Shown here: piece after piece, positions 23,505 through 33,436 of the stretch
Layout of the letters: every line of letters begins with the position of its first letter
Numbering within the stretch: position 1 is the first letter of the stretch
NCBI GenBank assembly: GCA_965153355.1
Contig: OZ231126.1
Location: 111,228,001 to 111,292,000, forward strand
Direction of reading: 5' to 3'
Source of the DNA: Flaccisagitta enflata
Taxonomy: Eukaryota > Chaetognatha > Sagittoidea > Aphragmophora
Length of the DNA: 64,000 nt
The notes under the pieces: generated by a model
What the model saw: only the letters and a program-made list of their open reading frames with translations
The model's database searches: none
Told to the model about the DNA's origin: nothing
Translations under genes and position numbers: made by a program

Positions 23505-24717
23505 ATCATGGGGAGGATCAAAGATCCCAAGAGTACGGAGTTGAGCCATACTCCCATCCAAGAGAGCAGAATGGATATGGTGGTTCATTGATTTGGCCAA
23601 ACCAATGACGCCTCATCCATTTCACTTCCCTTATCACCCCCGGCTCCGCCGGAAGAAATAGGCAGGTATCCCTCAACGAATGACCCACCTATCCCTAGGG
23701 CGGGAGAGAATTCGGGAATTTCTCTCCCTCGCGCAATCCTTGCGTGCCTATTGAAAAGAGTCAATAGGCGGGGCCGACTCCCGATGTCTACCCCATCTAG
23801 GAATAGCCGTTTCTCACATGAGAGGGCTCTCAGAGTTGTCAGCGCCGTGGAGAACTCCAAATGGTCAACGCGGAACCCAAACGCGGTCCATAGTGATGCT
23901 CAATCCATCGTTGCATCCTCCAATGATCCTCCTCTCTCGTGAAAATAGAGCCTATCAGGGAAGATAGGCTCGAGCCTACATGGATAAAGCAAGCCTCCAA
24001 TTGACCCCAGAGGAGCCAAACCACACCGTTGAGTGAGAAGGTAAAAAGAGTAGAGAAGAGGTAGAGGTAGAGAAGAAGTTTTTTTGGAAAAGAGCTCAGA
24101 GAACTCTCTCCCTCGCGCATGTATCCACACGTGCCCCTCTTCTGAGAAGAGAGGCGAGGTCAGCGGCCATCACCCACCCAATTATGCTTTCGATGGTGAC
24201 ATGGACTTGAGAGGGGAATCCCGAGCCGCCCCCCATCCAAATCCCGAATTACCCAAAACAGAATGCTTCGAACGTCAATCGCTGCCCTGGGCCTTACGAT
24301 CTGGGCACGGATGCGTGATTCACAACAGCCTTTTCGCCACATTTTTGCCCTACACACTTCGATTGGCGATTTACCTAGCACAGACTGATTTGGTACAGGG
24401 CCCAACACGGGGCTAGCCAGTGGTAGCTCGTCAGCATCCACGGATAATCCCGTGGGGCTTGGATGAAGAGAGGCGCCAGAGAGCTCCCCTCACCTTTCCG
24501 GCCAACATCGAAAGGGGGGAAGTTGCATCAGGCAAAGCGGGGCCTTCCACTTTTACCCGGGTAAAATTAGAAGGCATCGAACGCCAGAACCTGCTGCCAG
24601 CCTGCGTATCGCTTAGCCGAGGTGCAGAGACGTTGCTCCTCCTGCCTCCCAGAGCCGTGGTAGGCAGGCTACTGCCCCCAGTAAGGGAATTCCAGGTGAC
24701 AAGAGGGGCTAGCGGGG
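23505..24717 (-). other. Module M4 (unit 1): rRNA-like, structured
   Basis: Longest module (~1.2 kb). Its plus-strand left end carries the five-hairpin domain shared with M1 and M2, and its right end the junction motif at 24682-24717. It contains two copies of the CTCCCTCGCGC domain (about 23722 and 24106), each followed by a hairpin with different but self-complementary stems. Part of the minus strand (CTACCACGG...GGAGGCAGGAGGAGC) is loosely 18S-like. Confidence 0.5.
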
Positions 24718-24950
24718 TAGAAAACAATGTTGAAAAAAAAGTGAAGAGTTAGGGCTCAAAAGAGCAGATCACTCAGCTTAACCCTGATAAGAAAGCTCAA
24801 GTTAACCTTAACATGGTATACCAAAGTGAAGCCAAATCCTAACCCTAACCCTAACCCTAACCCCATGCTGTAATAAAAAAAAATGACTACCCTAACCTTA
24901 ACCCTTCTTGGTCTTCATATGATCAAAACTATGATGCTAACCCTTGCGAT
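24718..24950. repeat. Short CCCTAA tract and spacer (unit 1)
   Basis: It contains four clean CCCTAA repeats (about 24838-24862) preceded by the CAAAGTGAAGCCAAATCC spacer. No gene is seen. Confidence 0.7.
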
Positions 24951-25250
24951 AGGGTTGTAACCAGTTGGTGTCCCTCCAGAAGGGGATGAACCAGCTGGTC
25001 TGAGACGGCAGACTCACAATTTTTCCTACCACCAGGCGGTGTCCCTCCAGAAGGGGACGAACCAGCTGGTCTTAGATGGCTTAATCTTTGAGACAAGCAT
25101 ATGATCAACCAGGTCGGATGAACCGGCTGGTCCTTTGGACAATTTGGGGCTATTGATCCTACCACCAGGCGGTGTCCCTCCAGAAGGGGACGAACCAGCT
25201 GGTCTGAGATGGCTTAATCTTTGAGACAAGCATATGATCAACCAGGTCGG
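24950..25250 (-). pseudogene. Tandem repeats containing the 18S rRNA 5' end (unit 1)
   Basis: Units with GGTGTCCCTCCAGAAGGGG and ACCAGCTGGTC alternate with two segments (25076-25113 and 25209-25245) whose minus strand reads ACCTGGTTGATC joined directly to CATATGCTTGTCTCAAAGAT and TAAGCCAT. That is the conserved start of nuclear 18S rRNA with an 11-nt internal deletion (the CTGCCAGTAGT part). Both copies have the same deletion, so it predates their duplication. It is too short to be a working rRNA. Confidence 0.8.
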
Positions 25251-26511
25251 TCATTGCGGAGGGGTCGGAAGGAAAAAAGAAGGAAAAATAGAGCCTCTGC
25301 CAGGTCCCACGAGCATCACTAGAGCGGACAAGGACAGGCTGCGGACAGACAAGGTAACAGACAGGCAAACATCGGATAAGGGTATGGCCACCACCTACCC
25401 TGCCTACTTCAGAGAGCAGGCTACGGTCAATCGATCAACAGGGAGGGGCAGAGATAGCCGCGAGAGAGAGAGATAGAAAGAGGGAGGAATAGAGAGAAAC
25501 AGAGAGAGGACAAGCAATCCCCCGATCCCACAAGAGCTCTTTAATTGCAGAATTACCGTTGCTGCCTTGACGGACCCGCATCGTTACCAATTGTCACTAC
25601 CTCCAAGCGCTGGAGGTAGCCTGCTGCCTTCCTTGGATGTGGTTGCGGTTTCTCATGCTCCCTCTCGGGACTCCTTCAGCACATCCATAGAGAGAATTTT
25701 AAACTGAGCCCATCGAACAGAGGGTCCCGACGCTTTGTTGCTTCAGCTGTGGTAATTTCTCATGATGAGGGAATAACCCCAGGGAAAGTGGCCCGCATCG
25801 TTTTCCTCTGTCACCCGAGTCAACAGACTCTCGCATTGGCGCGCATCAGATGTCAAAGGGAGATAAAAATAAATGTGAAAGCGGGCGGTCCCGAGAGACT
25901 CTTTAAGACGAGCAAGGCACCGGGCTTCAAAAAGTCCACCCGGCCGCGCCTCACACAGACTCGAACGGCATCCCGGCCCGTGGAATGCCTACCTTTAGCC
26001 ACCCGCTTTGAGCCGGCTTTCCGTACAACCCTGCTGGGCTTCTGGATCTGAGCAGCTATCGACTCTTTGGAGACTCGCGCCTCCTAGTGACCCCAAAGGA
26101 GCCATCGTACCGCGTTGAGATAGAAGGTAAAGAGAGTGGAGGAAAGGTAGAGGTAGAGTCAAGGTTGGGCGGAAGAGAGCGAACCCTCTCCCTCGCGCAT
26201 CATTTCACAAGATAAGTTGGTCGGACCGCAGGAGGTTGGAAACTCAAGTGCCTCCTAGGAGCGCCCTTTCAACCAGGTCCAACTCACCAAAAGAGCCTGG
26301 TGACGCTTTGGCAGACGCCCCTATTACCGATGAGCCGGAAGGACGAGCTCAACAAGACCGTCTGGTTTCCCAAAGGGGGCCACTCTCCTCAGCAGTAGAG
26401 GTCCGAGTCACTGCGGTCCAGAGACCCGTATGGGTCAATGGTGAGGGGCTCAAAGTTACCTTCTCGCCCCTCACTAAGGGAAAGCCACGCGACAAGAGGG
26501 CCTAGCGGGGT
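25250..26511 (-). pseudogene. Module M5 (unit 1) with internally deleted 18S rRNA segment
   Basis: The minus strand of 25680-25519 follows nuclear 18S in order: GAGGGAGCATGAGAAACC, CCACATCCAAGGAAGGCAGC with AGG, GGAGGTAGTGACAAT, TAACGAT, GCAGCAACGGTAATTC, then AATTAAAGAGCTC, with intervening segments missing. Around 26031-25999 the minus strand (GGGTTG...CTCAAAGCGGGTGG) matches a 28S 5'-domain stretch at about 25 of 33 positions by eye. The junction motif is at 26476-26511. Left of 25500 is purine-rich low-complexity sequence. Order and spacing of rRNA pieces are scrambled: this 18S middle piece lies upstream of the 18S 5' ends at 24950-25250. Confidence 0.7.
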
Positions 26512-26860
26512 AGGAGACAATAGCAACCTTTTTCTCTTCTTCCTTCGCTTCTTCTTCTCCTTCTTTATCTCCTTCTACCCTAACCCTAACCCTAACCCAC
26601 AACATGTACCTCCAAAGTGAAGTCAAACCCTAACCCTAACCCATTTTTTCATATACCTCCAATGTGAAGCCAAACCCTAACCCTAACCCATTTTTTGATA
26701 TACCTCCAATGTGAAGCCAAATCCTAACCCTAACCCTAACCCTAACCCTTTTTGGGGTACCTCCAATGTGAAGCCAAACTATAACCTTAACCTTAACCTT
26801 AACCCTTTTCACTCAATACTAATATGTCTTTCATAACCCTAACCCTAACCTTACATTCTC
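26512..26860. repeat. CCCTAA-type tracts with CCTCCAATGTGAAGCC spacers (unit 1)
   Basis: Five or six short telomeric runs are separated by nearly identical ~25-nt spacers, including variant CCTTAA runs near 26790. Confidence 0.8.
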
Positions 26861-27421
26861 CATGGGATGATGAGCCTGGACTTCCCTTACCTGCCCTAAT
26901 CGCCATGGGACCCAGGGGAAAAAGTGGCAAAATTTTCATTGTCTCAAACTGGGTGAAAAAGGGCCTAGCCTGATAGAGGGGGTCTCAGAGAGTCCAAATC
27001 TGCAATCGGATTGGCTCTATCTTGATCGGTTCTTCAGATATTGCAATTTTCCCTTACACTGCCCTAGGGCCGCCCCTGCCCTGCCCCTCCTTATGGGCCG
27101 ATCTGCACCAAACTTGGTACACACCATCACCACACCCTCCCCCACCCCGCGAGACCCATCGCCGGCAAAAATTTTCGCCATTTTGCTCTACGACCAACCG
27201 TTTAGGCGCTAGAGTCATTTTTTGCTCAAAAACAGCACTTTTTGTGAAATTTCTGGACTCTAACTTTTTATGGCCTAGGTCCCGCGGTTGCTCAAGGGAG
27301 TGAAGGGGATGAACCTTGTTGCCTCAGTCCCTTCCCTTGCCGGTCCCTTGCCGGTCCCTTGCCTTGCGTGGTGGCTTCCCCTACAAAGGGAATGACACAT
27401 GACAAGAGGGCCTAGCGGGGT
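26860..27421 (-). other. Module M6 (unit 1)
   Basis: It ends with the junction motif running directly into TTAGGG (27386-27425). The left part contains, inverted, the motif family of the neighbouring 190-bp repeats (ATTTTCGCCATTTTGCTCTA). rRNA similarity is not evident here. Confidence 0.45.
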
Positions 27422-28490
27422 TAGGGTTAAGGTTAGGTTGAGTAAAAAAGTTAAAGTCCAAAAACATAGCAAAATAGGCTCAAAAAGTGAAAAATGACCC
27501 GTATCTCCTAAACGGTGCATCGTAGGCGAAAATGGAGGAAATTTTCCCCCCTTATGAACCCCCCCCTTTTTGCCTTGGGTACATATTGGCAGAGTTTCAG
27601 CCATTTCTATCCATGGGTTTAAGGGCAGGGGCGGCTGCAAACTGCCCTACCCCTATGGAAAAATACATGAAAAAGGCCAAAAAATGGATAAAAATGGCCA
27701 TATCTCCTAAACGGTTGATCGTAGAGCAAAACGGCGAAAATTTTTTGCTAGCGATGGATAACGCGGGGTGGGAGAAGGTCTAAGGGTGATGTGTACCAAG
27801 TTTGGGGGTACTCGGCCCAAGGGCTGGGGCTGGGCAGGGTCGCGACCACCGCCGGGTCTCATTGACCATGCACTGAAAATGAATAAAAATGGCTCTATCT
27901 CCTAAACCGTTGATCATAGAGCAAAAAGGCGAAAATTTTTTGCTAGCGATGGGTAACGCGGGGTGCGGAAGGGTCTCAAGGTGATGTATACCAAGTTTGG
28001 GGGTACCCGGCCCAAGGGCTGGGCAGGGTCCCAACCGCCGCCCGGTCCCATTGGCCATGCACTGAAAATGACTTAAAAATGGCTCTATCTCCTAGACCAT
28101 TGATCGTAGAGCAAAACGGCGAAAATTTTTTGCTAGCGATGGGTGTCGTGGGGTGGGGAAGGGTCTAAAGGTGATGTATACCAAGTTTGGGGGTACCCGA
28201 CCCAAGGGCTGGGCAGGGTCGCGACCGCCCCCTGGTCCCATTGGCCATGCACTGAAAATGACTTAAAAATGGCTCTATCTCCTAAACCGTTGATCATAGA
28301 GCAAAATGGCGAAGATTTTTTGCTTGCAGAGGGTGGTATGGGGTGGGGAAGGGTCCAAAGGTGGTGTGTACCAAGTTTGGGGGCAGTCGGCCCAAGGGCT
28401 GGGGCTGGGCAGGGTCGCGACCGCCGCCGGGTCCCATTGGCCATGCACTAAAAATGGTAGTTTGAAATCACTAATTCAAGGTTTTCTCTG
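27422..28490. repeat. ~190-bp tandem repeats, about five copies (unit 1)
   Basis: Each copy has ATGGCTCTATCTCCTAAACC, GTTGATCATAGAGCAAAA, GTGTACCAAGTTTGGGGG and GGGCAGGGTCGCGACC; starts at about 27690, 27886, 28082 and 28272. ORFs up to 103 codons in several frames repeat with the unit and are not credible genes. Copy in unit 2: 42891-43960. Confidence 0.85.
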
Positions 28491-28494
28491 TCGA

Positions 28495-28885
28495 ACTTAA
28501 TTCAACTTCGAGCGGCGATATCTCCGGAACCGCTTGACCGATTTTGCTGAAATTTTGCATGGGGCTGCCCCTGGGCAGGGTCTACTTGCTGTAAAAATTT
28601 CAGCCTCCTCAGACAACGTCTTCTTTCTACTCGATAAAAAACGTGGGGGTATGTCAAAAACGCTATTTTTAGCTTGTTTTGTCAACTTTGACGAGCTGCT
28701 GCGGCCGAACCTGCCAGGGGATTTTGATGAAATTTTTTGCTAAACTAGTCCACCACCTCGGCTACCACCCCTACAAATTTCATCGTCCGGAGGCAAAGTT
28801 AAGTCCGAAATTCCCTCATACTCCTTTTTAGTCGGTTTCCGTTTTTACTCAGTTCTCAAAGACGTCCCTTCAAACAGAAACCTAA
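28495..28885. repeat. ~380-bp inverted-repeat arm, right copy (unit 1)
   Basis: Reverse complement of 21505-21910 and of 37010-37400. It ends with CTCAAAGACGTCCCTTCAAA running into CCTAACCC, so telomeric sequence lies outside both arms. Confidence 0.85.
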
Positions 28886-29305
28886 CCCTAGCTTTTTCAA
28901 TTCATTAACTCTAGGCAGTTACATCATTATAAACACGGTGGTGAATGAAAAAAAGGTCTATTCTTTGTCACAGAAATTGACTATCACAGCATTGATGTAA
29001 AAATCAGGTTGTATGTTAAAGGCACAAAGGGTCTTAATAGGCGCGCAAAAATGTTAGTGAAAGCGTAAGGGTGTTTTTGAGCATCAGGCCGGTCATGAAA
29101 AGGCACAAAGTTAGGGTCAACCTGGGCTCCCAAAAAGTTGATCAAGAGCATGTGGGTGTATCAGAGCATCAGGTTGGTTACAAAAAATGGCAATAAGTTA
29201 GGGTCAACATGGACATGCAAAAATGTTTGGGAGAGCATAAGGGTTTGTTTGAGCATGGAACAAAATCTGCTTTTTAGGCTAAACCAGAGTTATTTGAGGG
29301 CAAAG
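28886..29305. other. Spacer 3' of the recombinase gene
   Basis: Loose repeats of the form AAAGTTAGGGTCAACnTGG and GAGCATnAGG recur with ~90-bp spacing. No gene is seen. It probably includes the 3' UTR of the recombinase transcript. Confidence 0.5.
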
Positions 29306-31504
29306 TCACAGGCGTCTTCGTTTGGCCTGTTGAGGCTCGAGTGGAATCACCCTATTTCTCAAGTTTCTAATAGGCACATCTGGCGTTGATAGATTGGGAA
29401 TTTCCTCTTCTGATGATGGGCTTTTCTCAGCAGTCTCTTCGTTGGAGGTGTTGGTTGATGAGGATGCATCATCTTGGTCCGTGGCTTCAGCGGAGGTGAT
29501 ATCATCTTGATGAGGCGATGAAGTCGTAGAATCAGTTGAGGTAGTGGATTCAGTTGAAGTTGTGAATTCTTCCTCTTTTGACGATGTCTCCTTGACAGAG
29601 TGCGGAGATGACATTTCATCTGAAGAAATGATGGAGGGAGCGGTGGCGTCGGCGGTGGCATTGGCATTGGCATTGGCATCGGAGCAGGCGCTGGTGCTAG
29701 CGCCTGGGCTGGTGAACGCTTCTTCCTCATTTGGTTTTGATGGTGATCCTGAGTAGTGAGGATGAGAAAGGACAATAAGCCACATGTCAAAGAAAAAAAT
29801 GTGATTCAGAGGATATCACCATTCAGTACTAACAGACTGGCGTAATGTCATACCTAGGGGAGATGGTGATGATGATTTGTCAGCGTCTCCATCCTCAGAG
29901 GAGACATCATAGGTGTCGCAATCACTGCCTCGAATTTCCTCCTCCGCATGATCCTCTGAATCTGAAGATGAGCCATTTGGGGAGGCTTCATTCACAAGTT
30001 GGTCCAGCTGTTTCGCCGCTTTTCGACTTCTTCGGTGGTCGGTAAGCAGGTAATGGCGGTCCCTGGTTGCTTCAGTGTGAGCCAAATGATTAGCAATTTC
30101 CGATCGATCAACACGGTCACTTTGAAGGGCAGCTTCTGTTTCAATCTGACTGCGGAGGTCTTTGATGGTGAGGTTTGGAAGGTTGACTGATCGCCCAACT
30201 GCCTTGATTAAGGGGGCCATTTGAACAACGGTTTGACCCACGGAGGAGAGGAAGAAGGAATTGCACTTTCCAGTGCCCATGGCGAAGGTTCGAATGTACT
30301 TTCCATAAGAATGAAGAATCTTGAGGCGGTCCCGGCTGAGGATGCAAAAAACTTCAACACCTCCAGTCTTTGTTGCTCCATGAACTTCCAGCTCGCAAGA
30401 CTTCCTTTTTTTGAGAGCGCGCTTAATTCTCTTCATAGAGGGCTTGTAGGCAATTTTGGCCACATTTCCATTTCTTTTGAAGTTTGAAGCTTGGAGTGTG
30501 AGAATAGCATAACCCGTGGCCCAGCGATACTCTGTTTGGGTGAGGACCTCTCCTTTTTTGCATTTTTCGACATATTTGTTATATTGCTGGCGTAAGTGAA
30601 TGTTGTCCAAGACCTTCACTCGAACTTCGTGAAGACTTATTCCTGTTTTCCTCTTTTGCTCCGCCACTTGCCGAACATGCACTGCTTTTTTTCGTCCAAG
30701 TTGTCTTTCAAGTGATTGAAACTTCAGTTTGATAAGTTGGGTTGGCTCAAATTGCCCTTCAAGTTGGGACCATTTTTGAGCTGATAGTAAGGCAAGAAGA
30801 TAGTTGTACAATGTCGAAGGTTTTGCCAAATCCCGCTTATCATCTAGGAAGTTCTTGACATAGTCGTAATTCCAAACATCGGCGAGGGACGCATCTTCAT
30901 GACCGTGAGTTTTTTGAAAATGGAGAAAGGAACGTACGATGCCACCGTAAGTTGTTGAGGAATCTTCACTTACTTCATTAGAGAGCCATTCAGTAAATTC
31001 GTTGGGAAGATGTATCAACTTGCTTTCTCTTGACGAGAGATTTCTTGCTCTTTGGCGTGAAGGTGTTTCAGGAGTATTTGGAGTTGCAGGACGAGGATCC
31101 TGGCTGCTGGCTGCGGGTGTTGGTGAAGAGGGCGGTTCAGCATGTCCAAGGGGTGGACCATGAATAAGCTCGCAGCGTAGACGGCGTGCATCGTCGAAAA
31201 AATCTTTGGATTGAACAGGTGAAAATGCATCGCTGAGCTTAGTTTGGTGATGGCGTTGGTAATGTTGGCGGAGGCGCTTGTGTAGACGTATTTCAGCTTG
31301 AGCCCAATGAGTTATTTTCACATTTCCGTGCTCATCTTGTTCACAAGTGGGACAGGGCAGACAGTGCTCGCCTTGAGATAAAACAGTGAGTCTTGAACTT
31401 GTCCATGTTGGCTGAAGGATGATTGTGAGTTTTGTTTCATCTCCTTGATATTCACACTGGAGGGATTTTTTACAGACTTGGCAGGTATATTCCCGGGACA
31501 TCTT
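29306..31504 (-). CDS. Tyrosine recombinase, two exons (unit 1/2 copy)
   Basis: Site-specific DNA strand exchange by a covalent 3'-phosphotyrosine is the family's reaction. Exon 1 runs 31504-29854 and exon 2 29748-29306. The intron has GTATGA..CTACTCAG borders and joins phase 1 to phase 1, giving about 697 residues. I start at ATG 31504 (AAGATGTCC context); upstream TTG codons are not plausible eukaryotic starts. Near the N-terminus are CQVC and CPTC pairs that could bind zinc. Residues ~180-260 look like a SAM-like core-binding domain (SSTTYGGIVRSFLHFQ). The catalytic part has an Arg in NFKRNGN, Lys in GATKTGG, Arg in IKDLRS, then HLAHTEATRDRHYLL with the His and nucleophilic Tyr. Exon 2 is an Ala/Asn then Ser/Glu-rich acidic tail ending in basic QAKRRRL, a possible nuclear signal. 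It resembles eukaryotic Crypton/DIRS-type recombinases; no RT or DDE gene accompanies it. Confidence 0.85.
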
Positions 31505-31911
31505 GGCAGCACGGAGATTTGAGAGGCAAATGATTTCTTGATTAGTCCTCAACTTTTCAGTCAACAATGTTTTTTTCTTCAGTGAAAAGAGGTTCCTGTG
31601 ATTGGTTGGTTGAGGTTACTCTGCACTCATCATGGAGGGAGAAACCAAGCAGCAGGAGCCGTTGCTTTCTGCTTACTGTTTCCTCTACTTTCTGGATTGG
31701 GGCAAATTGAGCTGCTGTAAAAATGCCCGCCTCTCATTGGTTGGAAATTTGACCACTGGTGAAAACTGACCATAGGTGTCCTCTCTTAGGAGCTCGATGG
31801 TCAATTTCTCTCCCTCAGATTAAAACAGAGGCAGACACTCACTGACTCGACTTTGAGCTCAAACTGCCCCCTATGTTTGTGCCATGTACTTCTGAGATAA
31901 AACAAAAGGTT
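31505..31911 (-). promoter_or_regulatory. Upstream region of the recombinase gene with CCAAT boxes
   Basis: On the gene's strand CCAACCAATCA (around 31600-31613) and CCAACCAATGAGA (around 31731-31744) are two CCAAT-type boxes. No clear TATA box. The region is present in all three copies (15520-15956, 46974-47367). The second alone has an extra CTCTCCCTCAG near 31806. Beyond it the TTAGGG tract begins at once. Confidence 0.4.
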
Positions 31912-32335
31912 AGGGTTGGGATTTGGCTTCACTTTGGAGGAACATCTTACTGAAATAAAGGGTTAGGGTTAGGGTTAGGGTTTGACTTCACTTTTGAGAC
32001 ACGTCCTCCTGAAATGACTAACAAGGGTTAGGGTTAGGGTTAGGGTTAGGGTTCACTTTGGAGGTTCATGTTACTGATACGAAGGGTTAGGGTAAGGGTT
32101 AGGGTTTGACTTTACTTTTGAGACACGTCCTCCTGAAATGACTAACAAGGGTTAGGGTTAGGGTTAGGGTTCACTTTGGAGGTACATGTTACTGATACAA
32201 AGGGTTAGGGTTAGGGTTAGGGTTTGACTTTACTTTTGAGACACGTCCTCCTGAAATGACAAAAAAGGGTTAGGGTTAGGGTTTGACTATGGTTTGGAGG
32301 TACCTCTCACTGAAATGAAGGTTTAAGGCGAGGTT
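31912..32335. repeat. (TTAGGG)n tract with ~40-nt spacers (unit 2)
   Basis: Runs of two to five TTAGGG alternate with CACTTTTGAGACACGTCC and CACTTTGGAGGT(A/T)CATG spacers. The hexamers are perfect here. Confidence 0.9.
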
Positions 32336-32386
32336 GACAGCTCAATCTTACCTTAGATAGGGATTCAAAGGTTTTCTCTTTTCATG

Positions 32387-33436
32387 CTAAGCTTATTTAT
32401 CATGGGGGGGATCGAAGATCCCAAGGGTACGGAGTTGAGCCGTACCCCCATCAAAGAGAGCGGAATGAACCAGGTAGTTCATCAATTCGGCCAAACTGAT
32501 GAAGCCTTTTCCATTCCCCTTCCCTTATCACCCCCGGCTCAGCCGGAAGGAAAAGGTGGGCCTCTCTCAACAAAGACCCACCTATCCCTAGAATAGGAAT
32601 TGACGAGATCTCTCAGAAGAGGAATCTCACGGGGATCAGCAATTTGGTCTCCCATCCTTTCATGGTTTTGCCAGACCTGTGAACGGAACCTGGAGTCATC
32701 CCTTTCAACCTTACCCTTGGCCCCTCTGTTAAAAGAGGTTCAGATCGAGGCAACCAAGGGGGATCCAGGGGGTCTCACAGGGCATCGCTCAACGGGAAAG
32801 CACACCACTTGGATCGGACACCATATCACCACCCTGTGTTCTTTCTCTTCTTTGAGGAACCAACAATGTGCGGGAAAGGGTCTGGCGCCCCCTTTCCCTC
32901 GCGCGTGATCCTAGCAGGCCAAATAGGCAGGGCCGGTCGCCAGCTCCTACCCTCTCTCCCAATGGCGTCGCCAGACTTGTGAGCGGGACCCGGAACTGAA
33001 CTCCTTGACCTCGCGTCCTTGCCAAGGCAGATGGCGAAGAACGCGGCTTCAGGGGAAGCCATAGCGTTCGTCAACATCCATAGCTGACCCATTGAAGGCG
33101 CGGTCATGGAATTTGTCAGCTCTACGGGGCAATGCTCACCGGTCCAGCTTGCCATCTGGAGGGGGCGAGTGGTAGTGGGCGGCCAAAAAGGCTCGTTATT
33201 GCCAGCAAAGGTTGTGATTTCTGCCTCACCACGACCTTCACACGGACATATGGCACGAACCCACCATTCTTCCGGACGAACAGGGATTTGTACCCGTCCC
33301 AAGCAACCACCACCTGGCGCGCCTACCAATACACCGGGGGTACGGCGGTGTCCCTGTTGCCAACCCCGTGGATCCATGGCTGGCACGCCCCCGCCCTAGT
33401 ATAGGAATTCCACGTGACAAGAGGGGCTAGCGGGGT
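32387..33436 (-). other. Module M1 (unit 2): structured, rRNA-like
   Basis: Near-identical to 16400-17442. Hairpins on the plus strand at the left end: GGGATC-GAA-GATCCC, GGGTACGG-AGTTGAG-CCGTACCC, TTCATCA-loop-TGATGAA, CCGGC-TCA-GCCGG, AGGTGGG-loop-CCCACCT. The right end is the junction motif (33402-33436). A minus-strand stretch GGATGGGAGACC equals a 5S rRNA motif, which at 12 nt may be chance. Confidence 0.5.

Noticed and set aside
24950-25250. CRISPR-like spacing of GGTGTCCCTCCAGAAGGGG repeats
   Set aside because: Only three or four copies with unequal, partly repeated spacers; they coincide with 18S-derived tandem repeats in a eukaryotic genome.
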